A stretch of 36,679 bases of DNA from Acidobacteriota bacterium (GTDB taxonomy: Bacteria > Acidobacteriota > Vicinamibacteria > Vicinamibacterales > UBA2999), in NCBI GenBank assembly GCA_027622905.1, contig JAQBVV010000018.1, positions 1 through 36,679 on the forward strand, in the 5' to 3' direction. Below are positions 28,726 to 36,172 of this stretch, piece by piece; the stretch's first letter is position 1, and every line of letters starts with the position of its first letter. Made by a program: the position numbers and the translations under genes. The notes below the pieces were generated by a model, which saw nothing but the letters and a program-made list of their open reading frames with translations, ran no database searches and had not been told where the DNA came from.

Positions 28726-29655
28726 ATGCAGAACTTGACGCAGGTTCCCGAGGAGGCCGCGGAGGCCGTTGCCGAGGGCTTCAACGCCGGCGAGGTGATC
28801 ATCGAGCACGTGGCCAACACGGGGCTCGATCACCCGCTCATCCATTTACCCACCCTAGCGGGAATCGATTTCTCGGTGACCAAGCACGTCTTCATGCTGT
28901 GGGTTGTCTCGGCGCTGGTGTTCTTTGTCATCACGACGACCGTCCGCCGCTACCTGCGGCAGGATCGGTTGGTGCCGTCCGGCTTCATGAATGCCCTCGA
29001 GTCGGTGGTCGAGTATCTCCGCGACTCGGTCGTGGGGCCGAGCATCGGCGACAAGTGGTCGAAGACCTGGATGCCGCTGATTCTGACGTTGTTCGTGTTC
29101 ATCCTCAGCGCGAACGCGATCGGCATGATCCCGATTTTCGAGGTGTTGAGTCTCCTGAATCACTGGGTGCTGCACGCAAGTGAGGAATCGTTCTTCTACA
29201 ACCTGCTTCACGGTGGCTCGACCGTGACGGCGAATTTCAACGTCACCGCGGCGCTGGCGACCATCACCTTCGGCGCGATCATCGTCGCCGGTTCGAAGGC
29301 GCACGGTTTCGTGCAGCACTGGAAGAATCTGGCTCCGCCTGGATCACCGGCACTGGCGGTCATGCTGATTCCGATCGAGATCCTCGGGATGTTCGTGCGA
29401 CCGTTCGCACTGACGATGCGACTTGCGGCGAACATGACCGGAGGCCACATCGCGATCCTGACGATCCTGTCGTTCGTGTTCATTTTCAACGACATGGCCG
29501 GTCCTGCGGTGGGGGTGGGCATCGGGGCCGTCTTTTCGGTTCCGCTCGCCGTCGGGATCTCGGCACTCGAATTGATCGTGATTCTGGTCCAGGCGTACGT
29601 CTTCACACTCTTGTCGGCCGTGTTCATTGGCATGGCCATTCACGCGCACCACTAG
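28726..29655 (+). CDS. atpB: ATP synthase F0 subunit a
   Basis: Subunit a forms the two proton half-channels against the c-ring. The 309-residue protein has an extended soluble N-terminus of about 45 residues rich in Glu/Ala, then five or six helices. The essential Arg is in FVRPFALTMRLAANMTGGH at about residue 230. Helix 5 follows with ELIVILVQAYVFTLLSAVFIGMA. The DHPLIHLP segment before the first helix is usual. It stands between the assembly genes and atpE. The 125-base gap after it is unusually large for this operon and contains two hairpins. Confidence 0.95.
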   Translation: MQNLTQVPEEAAEAVAEGFNAGEVIIEHVANTGLDHPLIHLPTLAGIDFSVTKHVFMLWVVSALVFFVITTTVRRYLRQDRLVPSGFMNALESVVEYLRDSVVGPSIGDKWSKTWMPLILTLFVFILSANAIGMIPIFEVLSLLNHWVLHASEESFFYNLLHGGSTVTANFNVTAALATITFGAIIVAGSKAHGFVQHWKNLAPPGSPALAVMLIPIEILGMFVRPFALTMRLAANMTGGHIAILTILSFVFIFNDMAGPAVGVGIGAVFSVPLAVGISALELIVILVQAYVFTLLSAVFIGMAIHAHH

Positions 29656-29663
29656 CCGTGCTT

Positions 29664-29706
29664 GCATGTCCCACGTGTTGTAGACATGCGGAAGAAGCCC
29701 GGCTTC
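29664..29706 (+). other. two hairpins before atpE
   Basis: GCATGTC (29664-29670) pairs with GACATGC (29683-29689) across 12 bases. GAAGC (29694-29698) pairs with GCTTC (29702-29706) across three. They lie in the atpB-atpE gap, 75-115 bases before the atpE start. There is no T run, so they are not a typical terminator. They could stabilise or separate the atpE message, which is needed in excess because the ring has many c subunits. Confidence 0.45.
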
Positions 29707-29780
29707 GGCGCGGTCGCTCTGACGGCCGCGCAAACTAGTAGCGAGGCGTGAGCTTCGGTACTTTACGGAGGAAACGACTG

Positions 29781-30011
29781 ATGGATGGTTTTGCGTTTGC
29801 GTATTTGGGTGCCGGGATTGGCATGGGACTGGCCGTCGTTGGGGCCGGACTGGGTATCGGACGACTGGCGGCCGGGCTGGGTGAAGGCCTTGCGCGTCAG
29901 CCGAGCGCGGCGCCGCAGATCATTGGCGCAGTGAACCTGCCGCTCTTCCTGCTCGAAGGTGTTGCGATCCTGGCGCTCGTGTTCTGCCTGCTGATCGTGT
30001 TGCTGAAGTAG
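29781..30011 (+). CDS. atpE: ATP synthase F0 subunit c
   Basis: Subunit c is a hairpin of two helices that forms the rotating ring. ATG 29781 has a strong GGAGG at 29767-29772. The 76-residue protein has the Gly-rich first helix (GAGIGMGLAVVGAGLGIG), the polar loop ARQP, and the ion-carrying Glu59 in FLLEGVAIL in helix 2. The sodium-type ligands are absent: the Gln of helix 1 is replaced by Ile, and the residue after Glu59 is Gly, not Ser. The ring is therefore probably proton-driven. The frame is open from 29748, but those residues do not fit the family. A 3-base gap leads to atpF. Confidence 0.95.
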   Translation: MDGFAFAYLGAGIGMGLAVVGAGLGIGRLAAGLGEGLARQPSAAPQIIGAVNLPLFLLEGVAILALVFCLLIVLLK

Positions 30012-30014
30012 GTC

Positions 30015-30521
30015 ATGGATAACCCCCTGGTTCAGCCCGATCCGGGGCTGTTCATCTGGACCATCCTGACGTTTCTCGTCCTGGTGGCCCTGCTCGCGCG
30101 CTTCGCGTGGCGGCCACTGCTGCAGGCGCTGGAGGGCCGGCAGGCGGCGATCGCGAAGTCGCTCGAGGACGCGGCGCAAGCCCGGCAGGAACTGGAGCGA
30201 TTGAACCGCGAATCCGCGCAGATGATGCGGGAGGCACGGGTCGAGGCGGAAGCCATCGTGTCCAGGAGCCGCTCCGATGCTGAAGTGCTTCGGGAAGAGC
30301 TGAAGCAACGATCCAGGCAGGAAGCAGCGACGATCGTGGCCAACGCTGAGAAGCAGATTCAGCTCGAGACGGCTCGCGCGGTTCAGCAGATCCGCACCGA
30401 AGCGATTGAACTCTCTGTTGAGATTGCCTCGAAGATCCTGCGGCGTCAGGTGTCGCAGGCGGATCACGAAGGATTGCTCGAGGAGACCCTGCAACAGGTG
30501 GAATCTCGCCGCCAGATGTGA
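30015..30521 (+). CDS. atpF: ATP synthase F0 subunit b
   Basis: Subunit b is the peripheral stalk that links F0 to the F1 head. The 168-residue protein has one N-terminal membrane helix (FIWTILTFLVLVALLARFAW at 13-32) and then a long, charged right-handed coiled coil rich in Ala, Glu, Arg and Gln. The first residues, NPLVQPDPGLFIWT, are typical. It starts 3 bases after atpE. In most operons atpH or the F1 genes come next; here the GTG of a flippase-like gene overlaps its stop (GTGA), so the F1 genes must lie elsewhere. Confidence 0.93.
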   Translation: MDNPLVQPDPGLFIWTILTFLVLVALLARFAWRPLLQALEGRQAAIAKSLEDAAQARQELERLNRESAQMMREARVEAEAIVSRSRSDAEVLREELKQRSRQEAATIVANAEKQIQLETARAVQQIRTEAIELSVEIASKILRRQVSQADHEGLLEETLQQVESRRQM

Positions 30522-31492
30522 CCAGTCAGCCGGAAGGTGTCGACAGTCACCGTCGGCGCCTGCTGACCGCGGCCTGGGCGTTCGGTGGTGTGGTGCTGTT
30601 TGCCTACGTCGTCCGGCGCACGGGCCTCGCCGTGATCGCGGATGGCATGCAGCGGGTCGGCTGGGGGCTTGTTGCGATCCTCGCGCTGGCCGGTCTTCGT
30701 TTCATGCTTCGCGCCGCGTGCTGGCGGCTGTGCCTGCCGCCGGGATCGACCCTGACCTACCGTCAGGCGCTCGGCGCGTTTCTGGCAGGCGACGCCGTTG
30801 GAAACGTGACACCACTGGGGCTCCTCGCAAGCGAGCCCGCAAAGATCTTCCTCACCAGGCGTCATCTTGCGACGCGCGAATCGGTCGCCTCCCTCGCAGT
30901 CGAGAATCTGATCTACGCGGCGTCGGTCGTCGGCATGGTCGCGATCGGTCTGCTGATCGTCGTGGCCACGGTGCCGCTGGATGCGGTCGTTCGATGGTGG
31001 ATCGTCGCCTCTCTGCTAGGGGCCGTGGTCGTGAGTGCCGTGGGGTTGCGGCTCGCGCGAGGGACGTGGGATGCCAGTCGTGGGGAGCGCCCTCGATGGC
31101 GCGAGCGGCTCGCCAGCGCACGCGTGGCCCTTGCCGAACTGTCGGCTGGCCATCCAGCTCGGCTCTGGCAGGCGTTCGCGCTCGACTTCGGGTTTCACCT
31201 GTTCGCGGTACTGGAGGTCTTCTTGACGCTTCGATGGCTTCTCGGGGATCTGAGTCCGACACTTGGCCAGGCGGTGGCGTTCGAGACACTCAATCGTGTG
31301 ATCACGGTGGCGTTCAAGTTCGTGCCGTTCCGGGTTGGCGTGGATGAGGCGCTGTCGGCGGCAGGGGCGCCGATGCTGGCGGTGAGTCCAGCCGCCGGCG
31401 TGTCGCTCGCCGTCGTACGGAAGGTGAGGAGCCTGTTCTGGAGCGCGGTGGGGCTGGGGATCGTTGCCGCCCATCCGGGTACGACGCGCTGA
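30518..31492 (+). CDS. flippase-like membrane protein (YbhN/AglD, LPG synthase TM family)
   Basis: The 324-residue protein has about seven to eight hydrophobic helices and fits the lysylphosphatidylglycerol synthase transmembrane (UPF0104/YbhN/AglD) family. Conserved-looking parts are LRFMLRAACWRL near 60-71, the polar loop GDAVGNVTPLGLLASEPAKIFLTRR at about 91-116 (here cited only by its pieces GNVTPLG and EPAK), and a Phe/Arg-rich end RVGVDEALSAAG. Members move lipid-linked groups across membranes, but substrates are seldom known. Start is GTG at 30518 overlapping atpF by four bases, so it is translated with the F0 genes although no functional link is known. The last base is 122 bases before the acyl-CoA module. 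Confidence 0.82.
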   Translation: MTSQPEGVDSHRRRLLTAAWAFGGVVLFAYVVRRTGLAVIADGMQRVGWGLVAILALAGLRFMLRAACWRLCLPPGSTLTYRQALGAFLAGDAVGNVTPLGLLASEPAKIFLTRRHLATRESVASLAVENLIYAASVVGMVAIGLLIVVATVPLDAVVRWWIVASLLGAVVVSAVGLRLARGTWDASRGERPRWRERLASARVALAELSAGHPARLWQAFALDFGFHLFAVLEVFLTLRWLLGDLSPTLGQAVAFETLNRVITVAFKFVPFRVGVDEALSAAGAPMLAVSPAAGVSLAVVRKVRSLFWSAVGLGIVAAHPGTTR

Positions 31493-31614
31493 GCACGGCT
31501 GGCGTACATGACGCGTGACAGCGGTCCGTCGCTGGCTTGAGCCATGGGGCGGAGAGGCGGCGACGAGCGCCCGTCGAGCCGTCACCGTGTCTATCACGAG
31601 GGAAGGAGAGACTC

Positions 31615-32778
31615 GTGGGCAACGAGAGCGTTGAGCTACACAACGACCTGAGGACAGCCGTCAGGGAGATCTGCGCCGGTTTTCCAGACAGCTACTGGCG
31701 TCAGGTCGACGCCGAGCGCGGCTACCCTGAGGCATTCGTCAAGGTCCTGACCGACGCCGGATTTCTCGCGGCGCTGATTCCGGAGGAGTTCGGCGGCTCG
31801 GGGTTAGGCGTCCTGGAGGCGTCGATCATCCTGGAGGAGATCAACAGGTCCGGAGGCAACGCCGGTGCGTGTCATGCTCAGATGTACATCATGGGCACGG
31901 TGCTCCGGCACGGCTCCGACGAGCAGAAGGCCCGATACCTGCCCAAGGTCGCCAGCGGCGAGCTGCGGCTGCAGGCGTTTGCGGTCACCGAGCCCACCTC
32001 GGGCACCGATACCACGCGTCTCCAGACGTCCGCGGTTCGTGATGGCGACAAGTACGTCGTCAACGGTCAGAAGCTGTGGATCTCGCGGGCTGAGCATTCG
32101 GATCTCATGTTGCTCATCGCCCGCACGACGCGGCTGGACCGCATCGAAAAGAAGACCGACGGGCTCTCGGTGTTTCTGGTCGATCTGAGGAGCGCGGTGG
32201 GCAATGGCATCACGATTCGGCCGCTGCGAACCATGATGAACCACGCGACGACGGAGGTCTTCTTCGACAATCTCGAGGTGCCGGCCGAGAACCTGATCGG
32301 TGAGGAGGGTCGAGGCTTCAGATATCTCATCGACAGCCTGAACGCCGAGCGCATTCTGATCGCGGCCGAGTGCGTGGGTGACGGACGGTGGTTCGTGCAA
32401 CGCTCCTGCGCGTACGCCAAGGAGCGGGTGGTCTTCAACAGGCCGATCGGCCAGAACCAGGGGATCCAGTTCCCGCTGGCGCGCGCGCACGTCAACGTCG
32501 AGAGCGCCGACCTGATGCGAATGAAGGCGGCGGAGCTGTTCGACGCGGGCCGCCCGTGCGGCGCGGAGGCCAACATGGCGAAGTTGCTTGCGGCGGACGC
32601 GTCGTGGGAGGCCGCCAACATGGCGATCCAGACGCACGGCGGATTCGGTTTCGCCGAGGACTACGACATCGAGCGCAAGTTTCGTGAGACGCGCTTGTAC
32701 CAGGTGGCGCCGATCTCGACGAACTTGATCCTGTCCTACGTGGGAGAGCACGTGCTCGGGTTGCCGAGGTCGTTCTGA
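31615..32778 (+). CDS. acyl-CoA dehydrogenase
   Basis: FAD-dependent desaturase of an acyl-CoA. GTG 31615 has GGAAGGAGAG just before it, giving 387 residues; the frame is open from 31537 but that part is not family-like. The family signature AFAVTEPTSGTD is at 121-132, WISRAEHSD around 155-163, and THGGFGFAEDYDIERKFRE near the end. The common catalytic Glu near the C-terminus (as in MCAD) is replaced: the segment reads YQVAPISTN. A Glu at 245, in SLNAERILIA, sits where isovaleryl-CoA dehydrogenase has its base. Branched or substituted short acyl-CoA is therefore plausible. The stop overlaps the next ATG (TGATG), so it is coupled with the CoA-transferase. Confidence 0.9.
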   Translation: MGNESVELHNDLRTAVREICAGFPDSYWRQVDAERGYPEAFVKVLTDAGFLAALIPEEFGGSGLGVLEASIILEEINRSGGNAGACHAQMYIMGTVLRHGSDEQKARYLPKVASGELRLQAFAVTEPTSGTDTTRLQTSAVRDGDKYVVNGQKLWISRAEHSDLMLLIARTTRLDRIEKKTDGLSVFLVDLRSAVGNGITIRPLRTMMNHATTEVFFDNLEVPAENLIGEEGRGFRYLIDSLNAERILIAAECVGDGRWFVQRSCAYAKERVVFNRPIGQNQGIQFPLARAHVNVESADLMRMKAAELFDAGRPCGAEANMAKLLAADASWEAANMAIQTHGGFGFAEDYDIERKFRETRLYQVAPISTNLILSYVGEHVLGLPRSF

Positions 32779-33956
32779 TGCGTCCGCTGGACGGTGTGAC
32801 GGTCGTGACGATCGAGCAGGCTGTCGCCGTGCCGTTCGCGACGCGGCAACTCGCCGATCTCGGAGCGCGAGTCGTGAAGGTCGAGCGGCCGGGTGTGGGC
32901 GACTTCGCCCGGGGGTACGACCGTGCCACGAAGGGGCTCTCGGCCAACTTCGCATGGCTTAATCGCTCGAAGGAATCGCTGACGCTGGACCTCAAGCGAC
33001 CTGAGGCGACCGACGTCCTGATCCGGCTGCTCGGCAAGGCGGACGTCTTCGCCCAGAACCTGGCGCCGGGGGCGGCCGAGCGTCTGGGCCTCGGGGCCGA
33101 AGCGCTACGCGCCGCGCATCCACGGTTGATCGTCTGCGGCGTGTCGGGATATGGATCGACGGGTCCCTACCGGGACCGAAAGGCCTACGATCTCCTCGTG
33201 CAGGCGGAGTCGGGGCTGCTCTCGATCACCGGTACCGAGTCGGAGCGCGTCAAGGTGCCCATCTCGGTCGCGGACATCGCGGCGGGCATGTACGCGTACT
33301 CGGGTGTGCTCACGGCGTTGTTCATGCGAGAACGGACCGGTGCCGGCACCGCGATAGAGGTGTCCATGCTCGAGGCGCTCGGAGAGTGGATGGGGTATCC
33401 GATGTACTACACGAGCGACGGGGCGCGTTCGTTCCCACGCAGCGGTGCGCGGCACGCCGCGATCGCGCCATACGGTCCGTTTGCCGGTGCCGATGGCGAA
33501 GTGGTGTTCCTGGGCGTGCAGAGCGAGCGCGAATGGAAAGTCTTCTGTGACGTGGTGCTGCAGAAGCCGGCGCTGGCCGGCGACGCTCGCTTCGATGCCA
33601 ACGCGAAGCGGGTAGCAAATCTGGACGCGTTGTACGAGGAGATCACGGCCGTGTTCGGGGGATTGCCGTCAGACGCCATCGTGGCGCTGCTCGAGGAGGC
33701 CGGCATCGCGTACGCGCGCCTCAACTCCGTCCAGCAGTTCGCGGCGCACCCGCAACTGCAGGCTCGTGACCGCTGGGCCGAGGTGGGCTCTCCCGTCGGT
33801 CCGCTACCGGCGATGCTGCCGCCGGTGACGATGGCCGGCGTGTCGCCTCGCATGGACGCGATTCCAGACGTCGGGCAGCACACTGACGCGATCCTGGACG
33901 AGCTGGGATATGCGTCGGATACGATCGGCCGGTGGCGAGATGCCGGGATCGTGTGA
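32778..33956 (+). CDS. class III (CaiB/BaiF) CoA-transferase
   Basis: Family III CoA-transferases exchange CoA between acyl-CoA and a free acid through an aspartyl-CoA intermediate. The 392-residue protein has the family start RPLDGVTVVTIEQAVAVPFA, then LADLGARVVKVERPGVGD, LKRPE, and GYGSTGPYRDRKAYDLLVQAESGL with the catalytic Asp138. The second half has YGPFAGADGEVVFLGVQSEREW. Dimer-forming interlocked rings are known for this family. It overlaps the acyl-CoA dehydrogenase by one base and lies 28 bases before the MaoC gene, which suggests a single pathway. The donor and acceptor cannot be told from sequence. Confidence 0.93.
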   Translation: MRPLDGVTVVTIEQAVAVPFATRQLADLGARVVKVERPGVGDFARGYDRATKGLSANFAWLNRSKESLTLDLKRPEATDVLIRLLGKADVFAQNLAPGAAERLGLGAEALRAAHPRLIVCGVSGYGSTGPYRDRKAYDLLVQAESGLLSITGTESERVKVPISVADIAAGMYAYSGVLTALFMRERTGAGTAIEVSMLEALGEWMGYPMYYTSDGARSFPRSGARHAAIAPYGPFAGADGEVVFLGVQSEREWKVFCDVVLQKPALAGDARFDANAKRVANLDALYEEITAVFGGLPSDAIVALLEEAGIAYARLNSVQQFAAHPQLQARDRWAEVGSPVGPLPAMLPPVTMAGVSPRMDAIPDVGQHTDAILDELGYASDTIGRWRDAGIV

Positions 33957-33984
33957 TGGTTTCGATTGGACACAGGAGAGTGCC

Positions 33985-34500
33985 ATGGTGGTGAAGGAAG
34001 GATGGACCGGTCGGTTCTACGAGGACTTCGAGGTCGGAGATGTCTACCGTCACCCGAACGGCAGAACGGTCTGCACGGCTGACAATCTCTGGTTCAGCCT
34101 GCTGACGCAGAACAGCAATCCGGTGCACATTGACCACGAGTACTCGGCGAAGACCGAACTCGGCAAGCCGCTGGTGAATTCAACGTTCACGCTTGCGCTG
34201 GTCACCGGGCAATCAGTCATTGACGTTTCGCAGAACGTCATGGCGAATCTCGGATGGGACGAGGTCAAGCTGCCCCATCCGGTGTTCGAGGGTGACACGA
34301 TCTACTCGCAAAGCGAGGTGCTGTCGAAGCGGGAATCGAAGTCCCGGCCCACGGTCGGCATCGTCACCGTGCGGAGTATCGGGTTCAATCAGGATGGCGT
34401 CGTGGTGATCACCTACAAACGCACGTGCATGGTGTACAAGCGCGGTCACGCTCCCAAGCTCGCGCAGGTGCGCCCATCAGCGGCGGGGGAGTCATCGTGA
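33985..34500 (+). CDS. MaoC family dehydratase
   Basis: Single hot-dog fold (R)-type enoyl-CoA hydratase of 171 residues. CAGGAGAG lies before ATG 33985; a longer frame from 33910 overlaps the preceding gene and is not family-like. The hydratase motif reads TQNSNPVHIDHEYSAKTE: His48 is kept, but the catalytic Asp of the D-x-N-P-x-H motif is Asn43. As I recall, Asn here is usual in the subfamily that sits beside acyl-CoA dehydrogenase and CoA-transferase genes and includes mesaconyl-CoA hydratase relatives. KLPHPVFEGDTIYSQSEV and RESKSRPTVGIVTVR are typical. It probably adds water to an unsaturated C4-C5 dicarboxylic or branched acyl-CoA. Confidence 0.9.
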   Translation: MVVKEGWTGRFYEDFEVGDVYRHPNGRTVCTADNLWFSLLTQNSNPVHIDHEYSAKTELGKPLVNSTFTLALVTGQSVIDVSQNVMANLGWDEVKLPHPVFEGDTIYSQSEVLSKRESKSRPTVGIVTVRSIGFNQDGVVVITYKRTCMVYKRGHAPKLAQVRPSAAGESS

Positions 34501-34561
34501 AGACGGCTGGTCGGCAGACGGCGGGCCCGGCCGGTAGTGACCACGCGCATACAGACTGGCG

Positions 34562-35920
34562 ATGACCCTGACCGCCGTCGAGCGGCTCGCGGAGTTCGTG
34601 GCCGGTGCCGACGTTCCGGACGAAGGGCGCGCGGCGGCCTGCGGCGCGGTGCAGGACACCATCGGCGTCATGCTTGCCGGGTCGGCCGAGCCGGTGGCGT
34701 CGATCCTCCGCCGGACGGCGTTGGCGGAAGTCGCCGAGGGCCCGGCGAGTCTGTTCGGCACGCCGCATACGACGTCGGCGACGTGGGCGGCGTTGGTCAA
34801 CGGCACCGCTGCGCACGCGCTTGATTTCGACGACATGTGCTGGACGTCGATGGCGCATCCGAGCGCACCGCTGGTGGCGGCCGGGATGGCCGTTGCGGAG
34901 TCGATCGGTGCCAGCGGGCGTCGCGTGCTGGAAGGGTACGTCGTCGGATTCGAAATCGAGGCGGCGCTCGGCCGCGCGATGAATCCATCGCACTACGAGC
35001 AGGGCTGGCACTGCACCTCAACCATCGGGACGATCGGGGCGGCCGCCGCCGCGGCGCGCGTCATGGGACTCGGGCCGGAGGCCACGGGGCGCGCGCTCGC
35101 GATCGCGGCGTCGGAGGCATCGGGGCTGAAGGAGAACTTCGGCACGATGGTCAAGCCATTGCACGCGGGGCTGGCGGCCCGCAACGGCGTGCTGGCCGCG
35201 CTGCTCGCGCGCCACGGACTGACGGCGTCCCGGCGCGCGATCGATGGCCCGCAGGGGTTGCTGGTCGCGATGCTGGGCGGCGACGGAGATCTGGAGGCGC
35301 CACTGTCGGCGCTCGGGCACCGCTGGGAGATCGTTGACGAAGGCATTACCGTCAAGCTCTACCCGTCCTGCGCCGGGACGCATCCGACGATCGACACGCT
35401 CATCGATCTCCGCCGCGAGCTCGACCTCGGCCCCGACGACATCGCGGCCGTGGACGTCGGGGTGGATGCGGTGATGCCGACGGTGCTGATCCACGACCGG
35501 CCGACGTCCGGACTTGAAGCCAAGTTCAGCCTCCACTTCTGCGCAGCCGCCTCGCTGGCACATGGCCGCGTTGGCATGGACGTGTTCGAGGTGTCGGGCT
35601 TGCAGGATCCGGTGGTCCAGGGGCTCATCCCGCGAGTGACGATGCGCGTCGATGACGCTCTCATCGGGGCGTCCCCACCGTTGACCCATGCACGGATCAA
35701 GGTCACGTTGTCCGACGGCCGGACGCTGGAGCGCGCGGTGAGCGGGGCGCGAGGGTATCCCGACCGGCCGGCGTCCCGGGAGGAACGGGACGGGAAGTTT
35801 CTGGAGTGCGCCGCCCGGTGTGTGTCGCCCGCGGCAGCGGCGCGGGCGCTCGACTACCTCAAGACGCTCGATACGAGCCCCGATACCAAGTTGGGCGCAC
35901 TCCTGATACCGCCCGCGTGA
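34562..35920 (+). CDS. MmgE/PrpD family protein
   Basis: The 452-residue protein belongs to the family of 2-methylcitrate dehydratase (PrpD) and cis-aconitate decarboxylase. It has NGTAAHALDFDDMCW at 80-94 with Asp88 and Asp91, HPSAP (His99), GWHCTSTIGTIGA (His150), and GTMVKPLHAGLAARNG (Lys198). YPSCAGTHPTID lies at about 277-288. These match the active-site positions I recall from cis-aconitate decarboxylase, so an active enzyme is likely. No prpB or prpC genes are near, so a methylcitrate cycle is not supported. Position after a CoA-transferase and MaoC gene suggests a C5-C7 carboxylic acid substrate. The gap from MaoC is 61 bases. Confidence 0.88.
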   Translation: MTLTAVERLAEFVAGADVPDEGRAAACGAVQDTIGVMLAGSAEPVASILRRTALAEVAEGPASLFGTPHTTSATWAALVNGTAAHALDFDDMCWTSMAHPSAPLVAAGMAVAESIGASGRRVLEGYVVGFEIEAALGRAMNPSHYEQGWHCTSTIGTIGAAAAAARVMGLGPEATGRALAIAASEASGLKENFGTMVKPLHAGLAARNGVLAALLARHGLTASRRAIDGPQGLLVAMLGGDGDLEAPLSALGHRWEIVDEGITVKLYPSCAGTHPTIDTLIDLRRELDLGPDDIAAVDVGVDAVMPTVLIHDRPTSGLEAKFSLHFCAAASLAHGRVGMDVFEVSGLQDPVVQGLIPRVTMRVDDALIGASPPLTHARIKVTLSDGRTLERAVSGARGYPDRPASREERDGKFLECAARCVSPAAAARALDYLKTLDTSPDTKLGALLIPPA

Positions 35921-36006
35921 GGTCCGGTTCACCTCGTCACGAGGTATTGCATGACAGGACGTTGGGAGTCATGATGGCGTGCCCCGGGACGGCGGCCCGT
36001 GGGCTT
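35921..36006 (+). other. intergenic with short inverted repeats
   Basis: CCTCG-TCA-CGAGG (35931-35943) is a 5-bp hairpin just after the MmgE/PrpD stop, without a T run. CATGAC and GTCATG form a further pair across 12 bases nearby. These may mark the end of the transcript, but neither is a strong terminator. Confidence 0.35.
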
Positions 36007-36112
36007 TCTAGAGCCTTTTTCGATTCGGTGGAGACCGAAAAACGCGGGAAGGCGCTTTTCGAAAAGGCCCGGTCCCTGCGAGAGCGCCAGACCGAAACGA
36101 AAAGCGCTCTGG
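36007..36112. repeat. palindrome-rich interspersed repeat, copy 2
   Basis: This is the second copy of the element at 20281-20387, in the same + strand direction. The TTCGGT-GGAG-ACCGAA hairpin is identical. The GCGCTTTTCG/CGAAAAGCGC stem is kept at 10 bp. Inside it the arms changed together: GGCCT/AGGCC of copy 1 corresponds to GGTC/GACC here. It lies between the MmgE/PrpD gene and the amidohydrolase gene, with 60 bases before the latter's start. Confidence 0.85.
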
Positions 36113-36172
36113 CGTGTGGAACATCGAATACGCCCGCGAGCGGGAGCTTCGCCAGACAGGAGGAGTGTAGAC

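Noticed and set aside
29694-29706. Hairpin before atpE as an intrinsic terminator
   Set aside because: No T run follows, and ending the transcript there would cut off atpE and atpF.
34562-35920. Methylcitrate cycle (prpD) assignment
   Set aside because: No prpB, prpC or regulator is nearby, and neighbours are CoA-ester enzymes; family membership only is supported.
20281-36112. A shared peptide AFFDSVETEKRGKALFEKA coded by both repeat copies, as a small protein
   Set aside because: The peptide match ends at the 1-base gap between copies, there are no starts or ribosome sites, and the palindromes explain the conservation better.
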